From Bog-113 sp963752695 (lineage in GTDB: Bacteria; Acidobacteriota; Terriglobia; Bryobacterales; Bryobacteraceae), in assembly GCA_963752695.1 (NCBI GenBank), contig CAVVZB010000001.1, forward strand, positions 496,001-560,000: a DNA stretch of 64,000 bases, written 5' to 3'. Every line of letters starts with the position of its first letter. Positions within the stretch are counted from its first letter, which is position 1. Under the pieces are notes generated by a model. It was given only the letters and a program-made list of their open reading frames with translations. It was not told the origin of the DNA and did no database searches. A program made the translations under genes and the position numbers. Shown here piece after piece: positions 25,208-34,413 of the stretch.

Positions 25208-26533
25208 TCAGCCTTGGGTAAAAACCTTGGAGATGTCGTTATAAAGAACGAAAACGACCACCGCCATGAGGAATACGAAACCCACCTTCATCAAGCCCTC
25301 TTTGAATTGGTTGCTGAGGTCGCGGCCCAGGAGCATTTCGATAAGCAGCGTGAGTATCATGCCGCCATCCAGAATAGGGATGGGGAATAGGTTGAATATC
25401 GCGAGATTGATGCTGACTTGCGCCATCAAGGTGATGAAGTCATTCGCTCCGCGCGCGGCGGCTTGGCTCGACGCTTGAGCGATTCCGATGGGACCGCTCA
25501 TCGCTTTAGCTGACATCTTGCGTTCCACCAGAGACCGGAGGAATTGGAAGATTAGCGTGGCGGTGCGGCCATTCTGAATCAGAGATTCGCGCATGGCAGC
25601 GGGCAGGGACAATTGTTCCGTGACGAAGTCGTACTTGATAGCGGTCGCGACACCAATCATGTAATGCGGCTTGCCGTCGACGGCGCTCATTTCTGGCGTG
25701 ACGGTCAGGGAGTGATTCTGTCCATTGCGGGAGTATTCGAGGACCACTGGCGCGCCGTTATTGCCGCGCACCACTTCCTGAAGCTTGTTGGGCGAACGAA
25801 GCGGCTGACCATTGATGGAGATGAGGAGATCGCCCGCTTTGAGGCCTGCTTTATCGGCGGGCATACCTGCGTTCACATCACGGAGCACGATGGGCCCGCT
25901 TTGCTCCCATCCGACGGTCGCGATGCCCTGCTTTTCATCCAGTGCCGGATATACAGAGGTGTTGAACTGCTTACCCGCGCGCTCCACGGTGATATCGAGC
26001 TTGCGGTCCGGACTCGCCAGATCGTGGCGAATCACATCTTCCCAAGTCGGGTTTCGCTGCCCCTCGATCTGCGTGATTTTGTCGCCGGCGCGAATGCCCG
26101 CCTTCTCGGCTGGGGAGTTCTTATCGACATGGCCGACGATGAAGCCGCCGACATCCACGACGTGCTCGTAGTGGAACATGAACAGGCCGGTCAAGAGTGC
26201 GACGGCCAAAGCGATGTTGAAAAAAGGCCCGGCAAACGCGATGACAAGGCGCTGGTAGCGGGGCTTCTTTAAAAAAGCGCGGGGGTCGGTGATCTGCTCG
26301 TCGCCAGGTTGATCGCCCGCCATCTTTACGTAGCCGCCAAAAAGGATCGCCGAGAACCGGTAATCGGTGTCGCCCCGTTTGAACCCAAACAGGCGCGGGC
26401 CGAACCCGATGCTGAAGACGTCCACGCGAACGTCGTAGAGCCGCGCCGCCAAGAAGTGGCCTAACTCGTGGACAAGGATCATGATTCCCAGTAAGACCAG
26501 GAGCCAGAATATGCTTTGCAGAACAGGAATCAT
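25208..26533 (-). CDS. rseP: RIP metalloprotease RseP (site-2 protease)
   Basis: Intramembrane zinc protease that cleaves anti-sigma factors and remnant signal peptides. H22-ELG-H26 sits in the first membrane helix (IMILVHELGHFLAARLYDV), with IGFGPRLFGFKRGDTDYR after it. Two PDZ domains follow (about residues 115-195 and 200-285: GRVDKNSPAEKAG-like segment, then NAGMPADKAGLKAGDLLISI). The third metal ligand is in FNLFPIPILDGGMILTLLIE near the C-terminus. 441 residues. Starts 2 bases after dxr and is clearly its operon partner, an order common in bacteria. Confidence 0.95.
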   Translation of the reverse strand: MIPVLQSIFWLLVLLGIMILVHELGHFLAARLYDVRVDVFSIGFGPRLFGFKRGDTDYRFSAILFGGYVKMAGDQPGDEQITDPRAFLKKPRYQRLVIAFAGPFFNIALAVALLTGLFMFHYEHVVDVGGFIVGHVDKNSPAEKAGIRAGDKITQIEGQRNPTWEDVIRHDLASPDRKLDITVERAGKQFNTSVYPALDEKQGIATVGWEQSGPIVLRDVNAGMPADKAGLKAGDLLISINGQPLRSPNKLQEVVRGNNGAPVVLEYSRNGQNHSLTVTPEMSAVDGKPHYMIGVATAIKYDFVTEQLSLPAAMRESLIQNGRTATLIFQFLRSLVERKMSAKAMSGPIGIAQASSQAAARGANDFITLMAQVSINLAIFNLFPIPILDGGMILTLLIEMLLGRDLSNQFKEGLMKVGFVFLMAVVVFVLYNDISKVFTQG

Positions 26534-26535
26534 GC

Positions 26536-27744
26536 TTAAACCTCGAGGACCCGCGGGCTCTCGGAGGCTGCGGAAACCGCCGCCACCAAACGTTGTGCAA
26601 GAGCTCGCGAATCCGCGTCTATTCTCAGGATATCGTCAATAGATGCTGCGCGCTGTGTAGGAAATTGCTGAAGAGTACCGTCGACGATGGCCGGAATGTC
26701 GGGAAATCGGATCTTTCGGTCGAGAAAAGCGGCGACGGCGACTTCATCGGCGGCGTTGAGCGTGCAGGTGGCGGAATCACCAGCTGTTTGCGCCTGGTAG
26801 GCCAGCTTCAACAAAGGAAACCGTTCCAGGTCGGGCGGGGCGAAATCCCACTGCCGGACGATAGACCAGTCGACGCGCGGCACCGGGGCTTGCACCCGAT
26901 CGGGCCACGTGAGGGCGTACTGAATAGGCATCCGCATATCGGTTGCTGAGACTTGGGCCAGCACGCTGCCATCGTTGAATTCGACCATGGCGTGCACGCT
27001 TGATTGGGGATGGACCACCACATCAACCTCGGTTGGGGCTAGATCAAAAAGCCAGCAGGCCTCGATGACTTCGAAGCCCTTGTTCATCAAAGTCGCCGAA
27101 TCGATCGTGATCCGATTCCCCATTTTCCATGTGGGATGCCGCAGAGCTTGCTCGGGTGTAATTTCGGTGAATAAATGCTGGGGCAGGGTGCGGAACGGGC
27201 CGCCTGATGCCGTAAGAATTAACCGGGTCACTTCGGCGCGGGCTCCGGCGCGAAAACACTGATGAGCGCCATTATGCTCACTATCGATGGGCAGCAGCTG
27301 GGCGCCATGGCTGCGGACGGCATCCATCACCAGCCGACCCGCCGAAACCAGCGACTCTTTATTTGCCAATCCGATGCGCTTCCCGGAGCGCGCCGCTTCG
27401 AATGTCGCTTCAAGACCTCCGACTCCTACGATCGCCGAAACGACTACATCCGCTTCCGGAGCAGTCGCGATTTCAACGAGCCCTCGTGGTCCGGCAAGCA
27501 ACTGCGGCCAGCGCGATTGCGGGATGCCGAGCGAGGCCAGCGTTTCGGTCAGGATCAACAGCAGGGCGGGATCACTGATCACCGCGACTTGGGGCTGGAA
27601 TTCCTGAATCTGGCGAGCGAGCAGTTCGACGTTCCTGCCAGCCGCGAGAGCGAAAACGCGGAAGCGGCGGTCATTTTGCCGGATGACGTCGAGAGTGTTG
27701 GTGCCGATTGAACCCGTCGAGCCGAGAATAGAAACAGCTGTCAT
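26536..27744 (-). CDS. dxr: 1-deoxy-D-xylulose 5-phosphate reductoisomerase
   Basis: NADPH- and metal-dependent enzyme of the MEP isoprenoid pathway, making 2-C-methylerythritol 4-phosphate. 402 residues. The NADPH motif is VSILGSTGSIGTNTLDVI; the metal and substrate motif is LLPIDSEHNGAHQCF (commonly SEHNAIFQ or SEHSAIFQ in relatives). TMNKGFEVIEACWLF and the HPQSSVHAMVEF block fit the family. First protein gene of the dxr-rseP-bshC group. It is preceded by a strong promoter and a structured leader or small RNA at 27765-27921. frr, uppS and cdsA, often upstream, are not adjacent here. Confidence 0.95.
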   Translation of the reverse strand: MTAVSILGSTGSIGTNTLDVIRQNDRRFRVFALAAGRNVELLARQIQEFQPQVAVISDPALLLILTETLASLGIPQSRWPQLLAGPRGLVEIATAPEADVVVSAIVGVGGLEATFEAARSGKRIGLANKESLVSAGRLVMDAVRSHGAQLLPIDSEHNGAHQCFRAGARAEVTRLILTASGGPFRTLPQHLFTEITPEQALRHPTWKMGNRITIDSATLMNKGFEVIEACWLFDLAPTEVDVVVHPQSSVHAMVEFNDGSVLAQVSATDMRMPIQYALTWPDRVQAPVPRVDWSIVRQWDFAPPDLERFPLLKLAYQAQTAGDSATCTLNAADEVAVAAFLDRKIRFPDIPAIVDGTLQQFPTQRAASIDDILRIDADSRALAQRLVAAVSAASESPRVLEV

Positions 27745-27764
27745 GCGTGATGTGTCGCGATCAT

Positions 27765-27921
27765 AACATCGGGGAGGCCGGTGAACACGGACTGCCAGGG
27801 AGGTCGGACTGTTTCAGACTTACGGGATTTCAAGAAAGACCCTTGCGGGCGCCGGGAAGGTTGCTTCAGGGGTCTTAGAGGTTAGTCTCGCTTTGGTGGG
27901 AGTTTTGTCCTCCCCGGCTTA
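27765..27921 (-). ncRNA. Candidate structured RNA upstream of dxr (possibly 6S-like)
   Basis: Minus-strand segment of about 157 bases starting 7 bases after a strong promoter. Its ends pair: the 5' CGGGGAGG (27909-27916) is fully complementary to the 3' CCTCCCCG (27770-27777). Inside are a nested 5-base stem (AGACT/AGTCT) and a 7-base stem AAGACCC/GGGTCTT around a terminal loop, separated by unpaired stretches. A long rod with a large internal bubble and closed ends is the shape of 6S RNA, and the GACCCCTGA segment resembles one conserved in proteobacterial 6S. It could instead be a leader that controls dxr, whose ATG lies 21 bases downstream. No poly-T terminator is seen. Confidence 0.45.
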
Positions 27922-27927
27922 CTTCCA

Positions 27928-27956
27928 ATAATAGGATACTGCGCCCGGCTCGTCAA
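27928..27956 (-). promoter_or_regulatory. Sigma-70-type promoter for the RNA/dxr operon
   Basis: On the minus strand TTGACG (27951-27956) and TATTAT (27928-27933) are separated by exactly 17 bases, close to the ideal housekeeping promoter. It lies in the gap downstream of the hydroxyacid dehydrogenase gene and would start transcription near 27921. Confidence 0.7.
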
Positions 27957-27986
27957 CCAAATTCTGTATCTAATTTTTAGTATTTT

Positions 27987-28880
27987 TTAGCTAGACTGAA
28001 CGGTAACTCCGGCCGCTTGCTCTAACGGCTTGATACTAGAGCAGATATCCTCTTCACCAAAGCCGTGGGAGATGGCGTTTTGGAAAAGCTGCTGGGTGAT
28101 TCCGGTCAGGAAAAGCGGCACGCCGAGCTCTTTTCCAGATTCCAGCATGAGCCCGATGTCCTTGTGCATCCATTTTACGGAGAAGTTCGGAGTGAAGTCG
28201 CGGCGCAGAACAAACGGAGCTTTGAATTCGATCATTCCGGACTTGGCGGCGCTGTTGGCTAGGATCTCAAGCATCAACTCGGGCGCAACTCCGGCCTTAG
28301 TGCTCAGGACCAGCCCTTCATTGAAGGCTTGCAATATGTTGGAAAGAACCAGGTTCTGGGTGAGTTTGGCATGCAGTCCCATGCCAGGGCCGCCGCAGTA
28401 GTAGATCTTCTTGCCCATGATCTCCATGAGCGGGCGGGTTTTCTCGAAAACGTCGCGATCGCCACCAACCATCCAGGTCAGCGCGGCATTCTCGGCGCCG
28501 GGCTTCGAGCCGGTAATCGGCGCTCCCAGAAATGAAATCTGCTTACGAGCCAGCTCCTGGCCGGTCTGACGGCTGAAGGTGGGACTTACCGTACTCGTGT
28601 CGACCACGATCGTTCCTGGCCGGGCGCCACTGCTCACGCCATCGGGTCCGAAGATGACCCGGTGAGACATGGCTGAATCCCCGACGCAAATAAAGACGAA
28701 CTCGGCGTCGCGCGCGGCTTCGGCTGGAGTGGCAGCGAAAGTTCCACCAGCTTCGTCGGCGAGCTTGCGCGCTTTCTCCGCCGTATTGGTCCAGACCGCG
28801 ACCCGGTGTCCAGCTTTAAGAAGATGCCGGGCCATGGGTGCTCCCATGATGCCCAGTCCCAGGAATGCGAGATGTGCCAT
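27987..28880 (-). CDS. NAD(P)-dependent beta-hydroxyacid dehydrogenase (3-hydroxyisobutyrate dehydrogenase family)
   Basis: Rossmann-fold dehydrogenase, 297 residues, acting on small beta-hydroxy acids (3-hydroxyisobutyrate, tartronate semialdehyde or glyoxylate-like). The cofactor motif is LGLGIMGAPMARHLLKAGH at the N-terminus, DTSTVSPTFSRQ follows, then the substrate motif GAPITGSKPGAENAALTWM, and the catalytic Lys in MGLHAKLTQNLVL. Family members share this fold with broad specificity, so a precise substrate cannot be given. It is 21 bases downstream of the deoxyhypusine synthase-like gene on the same strand and probably co-transcribed. Confidence 0.9.
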   Translation of the reverse strand: MAHLAFLGLGIMGAPMARHLLKAGHRVAVWTNTAEKARKLADEAGGTFAATPAEAARDAEFVFICVGDSAMSHRVIFGPDGVSSGARPGTIVVDTSTVSPTFSRQTGQELARKQISFLGAPITGSKPGAENAALTWMVGGDRDVFEKTRPLMEIMGKKIYYCGGPGMGLHAKLTQNLVLSNILQAFNEGLVLSTKAGVAPELMLEILANSAAKSGMIEFKAPFVLRRDFTPNFSVKWMHKDIGLMLESGKELGVPLFLTGITQQLFQNAISHGFGEEDICSSIKPLEQAAGVTVQSS

Positions 28881-28901
28881 AAGTCGTGTTGTCCTTCCGA
28901 A

Positions 28902-29879
<978 letters not shown>

Positions 29880-29928
29880 TCCTTACCAAGGTAGCGACCG
29901 GCGCTGGAACTTGGCAAGATGAAAGAAC

Positions 29929-30930
29929 ATGCGATATCTCTCAATTGGGCGAATGGTGGTCACTGGGGGTGCGGGACTGATCGGAAGCGCACTGATCAAT
30001 GAGCTGAATCGCCGCGGCTTTGAAAAGATCGTCGTGACGGACCTGCTGGACCGCACCGAGAAGTGGAAAAACCTTGTGCCTCTGCGTTACGAAGACTACC
30101 TGGAGGCAGACGATTTCGAGAAGCTCCTGGACGATGACCGGGACCTTCCGTCGGACATCCACACTATCTTCCACCTGGGGGCATGTTCGTCCACCATGGA
30201 GACGGACGCGGCGTACCTGGTCAGGAACAATTTTGAATACACCAAGAAGCTAGCGCATTGGTGCATGCGCCGCAACGCCCGGTTTATCTACGCGTCTTCG
30301 GCGGCGACGTATGGCGCGCTCGAAACGGATCTGAGCGAGGCGCGCGAACTGCAGACACTGCGGCCGCTGAATATGTATGGCTACTCCAAGCAGATGTTCG
30401 ATCTATGGGCGCAGCGCCACGGATACGCAAACCGCTTGATCGGCCTGAAGTACTTCAACGTTTTCGGCCCCAATGAGGACCACAAGGGCGATATGCGCAG
30501 CGTGGTCAACAAGGGTTTCTATCAGATTCAAGAAACGGGCAAGCTTCAGCTATTCCGCAGCTATCGCCCGGAGTATGCGGACGGATGCCAACTCCGGGAC
30601 TTTCTCTACGTGAAAGACGCCGTGAAAATGACGGTGCATCTCGCGGAACTCGATTCCGCCGGCGGCGTGTTCAATATTGGCGCGGGGCAGGCGCGGACGT
30701 GGCTGGATCTGGCTTATGCTTTGTTTGCGGCGATGGGGAAAGAACCGCGAATCGAGTTCATCGAGATGCCGGAGAAGCTACAGCCGAAGTACCAGTATTC
30801 GACCTGCGCGGTCATGGACCGCTTTCGCGCGACCGGGTATGCGGGTGAAATAACGCCACTGGAGCGGGCCGTGGGCGATTACGTGACTAATTATCTGATG
30901 CCGCGCCGTAAGCTGGGCGATGCCGATTAG
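29929..30930 (+). CDS. hldD: ADP-L-glycero-D-manno-heptose 6-epimerase
   Basis: SDR-type epimerase making the ADP-heptose used in the LPS inner core. 333 residues. The NADP motif is VVTGGAGLIGSALINELN, then FHLGACSSTMETDAAYL, the Ser in IYASSAATYGA, and Tyr/Lys in MYGYSKQMFD. A second ATG at 29953 gives MVVTGGAG, the usual beginning of the family, so the true start may be eight codons later. The gene implies a heptose-containing LPS core and so a true outer membrane. Its stop overlaps the stop of the opposite DUF4126-like gene by 4 bases. Confidence 0.93.
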   Translation: MRYLSIGRMVVTGGAGLIGSALINELNRRGFEKIVVTDLLDRTEKWKNLVPLRYEDYLEADDFEKLLDDDRDLPSDIHTIFHLGACSSTMETDAAYLVRNNFEYTKKLAHWCMRRNARFIYASSAATYGALETDLSEARELQTLRPLNMYGYSKQMFDLWAQRHGYANRLIGLKYFNVFGPNEDHKGDMRSVVNKGFYQIQETGKLQLFRSYRPEYADGCQLRDFLYVKDAVKMTVHLAELDSAGGVFNIGAGQARTWLDLAYALFAAMGKEPRIEFIEMPEKLQPKYQYSTCAVMDRFRATGYAGEITPLERAVGDYVTNYLMPRRKLGDAD

Positions 30931-31412
30931 CCGCGTTTCAGGGCGGCGACTAAAGCTAGGCCGGACGCGATCACGATAGCGTCTTCCGTCACGGCCCAAA
31001 CCGTATCGGGTAAGCCGGATTTTTGACCTGCTCGACGCCGCAATTCATACGCAGCGAACGTAGCTCCGACTGCGCAAGCGCCGCCCACGAGCGCCGCCGA
31101 AATCCAGCCCTGTTTGCGAGCCCGGGCCACGGACGCGCCAGCCAGCACCCCAGAAACGAAGCGTCCGAACAGCGCCGGCGGATCGGTTCGGTTCGGAATA
31201 TAGGGCGTCTTATCGGCCACTGCTTCTCCCAAGGCGAGCGCGGCTATTCCGTGGCCACCATTCGCCGTACCGAGTAATGAGAGCGGTCCGCCAGCCAGAC
31301 TCAACGCACCGTGTCGCGCCGCCTGTGCCAGGGCGAGCGGCGCGGAGAAAGTTCGCATTCCGGCAATGGCCCCGAAGCCGGCAGCCAGGGCAAGAGTCTT
31401 GGTGTTATCCAT
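30927..31412 (-). CDS. DUF4126-like small membrane protein
   Basis: 161 residues, strongly hydrophobic. Segments AAGFGAIAGMRTFSAPLALAQ near the start, ALALGEAVADKTPYIPNRTD in the middle, and VIASGLALVAALKRG at the end match the layout of DUF4126 proteins, with the conserved ADKxPxxPxR-type motif in the second quarter. The function of this family is not known. The gene converges with hldD and is divergent from the ROK kinase. Confidence 0.7.
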   Translation of the reverse strand: MDNTKTLALAAGFGAIAGMRTFSAPLALAQAARHGALSLAGGPLSLLGTANGGHGIAALALGEAVADKTPYIPNRTDPPALFGRFVSGVLAGASVARARKQGWISAALVGGACAVGATFAAYELRRRAGQKSGLPDTVWAVTEDAIVIASGLALVAALKRG

Positions 31413-31459
31413 GCCTCAGGGTACCGTGTTAATGTTCATGGGGATATAAGATCCGACCA

Positions 31460-32350
31460 ATGGGAAGCGACGTTTTTGGAGCCATAGAAGCCGGCGGGAC
31501 AAAGTTTGTTTGCGGCGTGGGTACCGGTCTCGACGACCTGGAACACATCACGATCCGGACGCGCCTGCCGGAGAACACCCTGGCCGACGCGATCGCCTAC
31601 CTCCGTGAAGCGGGAGGCGGACGATTGCGCGCCGTGGGCATCGGTTCGTTCGGACCTGTCGATCGTTGCCGGGAATCGCCCACATTCGGCTGCATTACGT
31701 CCACCCCGAAACCCGGATGGCGGGATTGCGATTTCGCGGGCGCGATCGGGAAAGCGCTCGACGTTCCTGTGGGCTTCGACACCGACGTAAATGCCGCGGC
31801 GATTGCGGAAGGACATTGGGGAGCGGCGCGCGGTTTATCCGACTTTCTCTACTTGACCGTGGGAACCGGGATCGGTGGGGGCGCCGTAGTCGATCATCGG
31901 TTGCTGCATGGCATGGTGCATACCGAGATGGGACATATTCCCGTTCCGCACGATCGCGAGCGTGATCCGTACGCAGGGTGCTGCCCCTATCATGGGGACT
32001 GCCTGGAGGGGTTAGCGTCGGGACCTGCGATACAAGCCCGTTGGGGTCAGCCGGCAGCCGAACTTCCCGCGGATCACCCGGCCTGGGAATTGGAAGCGCA
32101 TTATCTGGCCATGGGATTAGCGACGGCAGTGTGTATGTTGTCCCCTAAAAGGATCGTGCTGGGCGGCGGGGTGATGCGGCAGGCACACTTGTTTCCCTTG
32201 GTGCGGCGCGAACTGAAGCGCATTCTGAACGGATACGTCTGCGCGCCGGAACTCCTCAGCGGAATTGAGGCGTACCTTGCGCCCGCCGAACTCGGGGAAC
32301 GGGCGGGACTGTTGGGCGCGCTGCTCCTCGCCAGACAGGCATATACTTAG
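31460..32350 (+). CDS. ROK-family sugar kinase (fructokinase-like)
   Basis: 296-residue kinase that phosphorylates a hexose, probably fructose or a related sugar. It starts with the phosphate-binding FGAIEAGGTKFVCGVG. The ROK signature includes GHWGAARGLSDFLYLTVG, GTGIGGGAV, HTEMGHIPVP, and a zinc-binding cluster GCCPYHGDCLEGLASGPAI, which with the preceding His gives the HCCC site of fructokinase-type members. Its neighbour 12 bases downstream is a sugar transporter, so the two likely form an uptake-phosphorylation pair. Confidence 0.9.
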   Translation: MGSDVFGAIEAGGTKFVCGVGTGLDDLEHITIRTRLPENTLADAIAYLREAGGGRLRAVGIGSFGPVDRCRESPTFGCITSTPKPGWRDCDFAGAIGKALDVPVGFDTDVNAAAIAEGHWGAARGLSDFLYLTVGTGIGGGAVVDHRLLHGMVHTEMGHIPVPHDRERDPYAGCCPYHGDCLEGLASGPAIQARWGQPAAELPADHPAWELEAHYLAMGLATAVCMLSPKRIVLGGGVMRQAHLFPLVRRELKRILNGYVCAPELLSGIEAYLAPAELGERAGLLGALLLARQAYT

Positions 32351-32361
32351 CACTACTTTCC

Positions 32362-33690
32362 ATGGCCCTTTCGTCCTCTCTCATTCGCAGCACAGTGGTG
32401 GCGGCGCTCGGCGGTTTGTTGTTCGGATTCGACACCGCAGTGATCGCGGGAACCACCGACGCGTTGACCCGCGTGTTCGCTCTGAGTCCGCAAGGGCTGG
32501 GGCTCACCGTGGCAAGCGCCCTGATCGGAACCATTCTCGGGGCATGGCTGGCGAACATCCCTGGCGACCGGTATGGACGGCGCGACAGCTTACGCGTGAT
32601 GGCGATCTTGTATCTTCTTTCGGCAGTGGGGTGCGGCTTCGCGTGGGATTGGAATTCGCTGGTGTTCTTCCGATTCCTAGGGGGCTTGGGGATCGGCGGA
32701 TCATCAGTGCTGGGACCGATGTACATTGCCGAGATCGCGCCAGCCAGGTTGCGCGGAAGGCTGGTCGGCTTCTTCCAATTCAACGTAGTGGCGGGAATTC
32801 TGCTGGCCTACTTTTCGAATTATGTGATCGGGTTGATGCAGTTCGGCGACATGGAGTGGCGCTGGAAACTGGGGATTGCCGGGATTCCGGCCGCGCTTTT
32901 CTTTCTGATGTTGTTCGCTATTCCGCGCAGTCCGCGCTGGCTCGTGCAGAAAGGGCGGACGGATGAAGCTCGCGACATTTTGCATCAGATTGGCGAAGAG
33001 AACGTCGAGCCGGAATTGCAAAGCATGGTGGCCGCCCGTGAGCGGGAAGGAGAGCACGGCCGCGAATCGCTCTTTATTTGGAAACACCGTCTGCCGATCT
33101 TCCTGGCGATCTCCATCGGCATGTTCAATCAGCTTTCCGGAATCAACGCGATCCTCTACTACCTGAACGACATTTTTGCCAAGGCGGGATTCAGCAAGGT
33201 ATCGAGCGATCTACAGTCCGTTGCCATCGGTGCGACGAATCTGTTCTTCACGATGCTGGCCATGACGTTAATCGACAAGATTGGACGCAAGACTCTGCTT
33301 CTGGTCGGCTCGGTCGGGACCGGCGCTTGTCTGGCGGGCGTAGCGGCGGTCTTCTTCTCCGGTTCGCACGAGAACCTGCTCGTCTGGCTACTGGTTGGAT
33401 TCATCGCTTTCTTCGCGTTTTCGCAAGGCGCGGTGATCTGGGTTTACATCAGTGAAGTGTTTCCGACACAGGTGCGTGCGCGCGGTCAAAGCCTGGGAAG
33501 TTTCACGCATTGGGTGATGAACGCGGCAATCTCGTATGCGTTCCCGGTGATCGCGGCGAAATCAAAAGGCGGGCCGTTCGTATTTTTCGCGGCGATGATG
33601 GCGGTCCAGTTCTTCGTCGTGCTAACCGTTTACCCGGAGACAAAAGGAATCAAGCTGGAAGACATGGAATCGCAAATGGCGATTCACTAG
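32362..33690 (+). CDS. Sugar porter family MFS transporter
   Basis: 442-residue symporter with 12 membrane helices. The signature GGLGIGGSSVLGPMYIAEIA appears after helix 3; PRSPRWLVQKGR lies in the central loop; the second-half AxxxINxIxYY-type motif is SGINAILYYLND; and YPETKGIKLEDME closes the protein. These match proton-coupled xylose, glucose or fructose transporters. It follows the ROK kinase by 12 bases and is presumably in one transcript. Confidence 0.92.
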   Translation: MALSSSLIRSTVVAALGGLLFGFDTAVIAGTTDALTRVFALSPQGLGLTVASALIGTILGAWLANIPGDRYGRRDSLRVMAILYLLSAVGCGFAWDWNSLVFFRFLGGLGIGGSSVLGPMYIAEIAPARLRGRLVGFFQFNVVAGILLAYFSNYVIGLMQFGDMEWRWKLGIAGIPAALFFLMLFAIPRSPRWLVQKGRTDEARDILHQIGEENVEPELQSMVAAREREGEHGRESLFIWKHRLPIFLAISIGMFNQLSGINAILYYLNDIFAKAGFSKVSSDLQSVAIGATNLFFTMLAMTLIDKIGRKTLLLVGSVGTGACLAGVAAVFFSGSHENLLVWLLVGFIAFFAFSQGAVIWVYISEVFPTQVRARGQSLGSFTHWVMNAAISYAFPVIAAKSKGGPFVFFAAMMAVQFFVVLTVYPETKGIKLEDMESQMAIH

Positions 33691-33708
33691 AAGCTATTCG
33701 AGCAACCG

Positions 33709-34398
33709 CTAGCCGAACAGATTGGGCTTAGTTTCGCCGCCAAATCCTTTGTAACCGGTCTTGATGCGTTCCTCGATCACGGCCCATACTTTGGGGTCGC
33801 AACCCTGCCAACGTGCGACGGCGCGATTTCCCAGATAGGGCAGGTCGGCAACGCCCATCTTGCTCGAGAAAAATCCACTCACCGTCAAATCGCGGAACTT
33901 ATTGAAGAACGTGACCCACGGATGATCTTCAGGAGCGGCTTTGTCCTTCCAGGCGACACGATCGAGCAACTGCTTTTGTTGATCCGCGGTTGCGTCGACG
34001 AAAGTCTTTGAAAACGTCTTGAGCGACTCGCGGTCGATCCAGAAAAGCCCGCCGAGGATCTGAGCCGCGAAGTTGGAATTGCCATCCTGCTCGCGGCGGA
34101 AATCGAGCCAATCGTCAATGAATTCGGGCACTCCGGCTTGAGTCGCGCTGCCGCTTCGCTCGTCGGCTGGGATGATGAGATCGCAAAGAACGTGTACGGT
34201 CTTCCATTGATGATCGTCCAGAAACACCCGCCGGACAAATGCTTTGCCCGGAGCAATCGCTTGGGCAGAAGCCATGTGCGCATGATCGGTCATCTGGGCG
34301 GACGCCACGCCTGCGACCGCGGCGATGGCTGGGGCGGAGCCGATGATATGAAACAGGCCCCGGCGGCTAAGTCCGCCGGAATTGGTCTCGTCTGGCAT
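33709..34398 (-). CDS. Gluconate 2-dehydrogenase subunit 3-like protein, Tat-exported
   Basis: 229 residues. A twin-arginine signal (LSRRGLFHIIGSAPAIAAVAG) sits at the N-terminus. The rest fits subunit 3 of membrane-bound sugar/gluconate dehydrogenases (a four-helix protein; motifs LCDLIIPADERSG and GVPEFIDDWLDF). It is 15 bases downstream of the GMC oxidoreductase and likely carries or stabilises that partner during Tat export, since the GMC subunit has no signal of its own. The cytochrome subunit that normally completes such complexes is not in the window. Confidence 0.85.
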   Translation of the reverse strand: MPDETNSGGLSRRGLFHIIGSAPAIAAVAGVASAQMTDHAHMASAQAIAPGKAFVRRVFLDDHQWKTVHVLCDLIIPADERSGSATQAGVPEFIDDWLDFRREQDGNSNFAAQILGGLFWIDRESLKTFSKTFVDATADQQKQLLDRVAWKDKAAPEDHPWVTFFNKFRDLTVSGFFSSKMGVADLPYLGNRAVARWQGCDPKVWAVIEERIKTGYKGFGGETKPNLFG

Positions 34399-34413
34399 TT
34401 GATTGTCCTCTCC

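Noticed and set aside
25613..26272. 219-codon plus-strand frame inside rseP
   Set aside because: Antisense shadow of a clearly assigned gene.
32160..32366. Possible long shared terminator after the ROK kinase
   Set aside because: The next gene follows after only 11 bases and no hairpin is visible; the two are read as one transcript.
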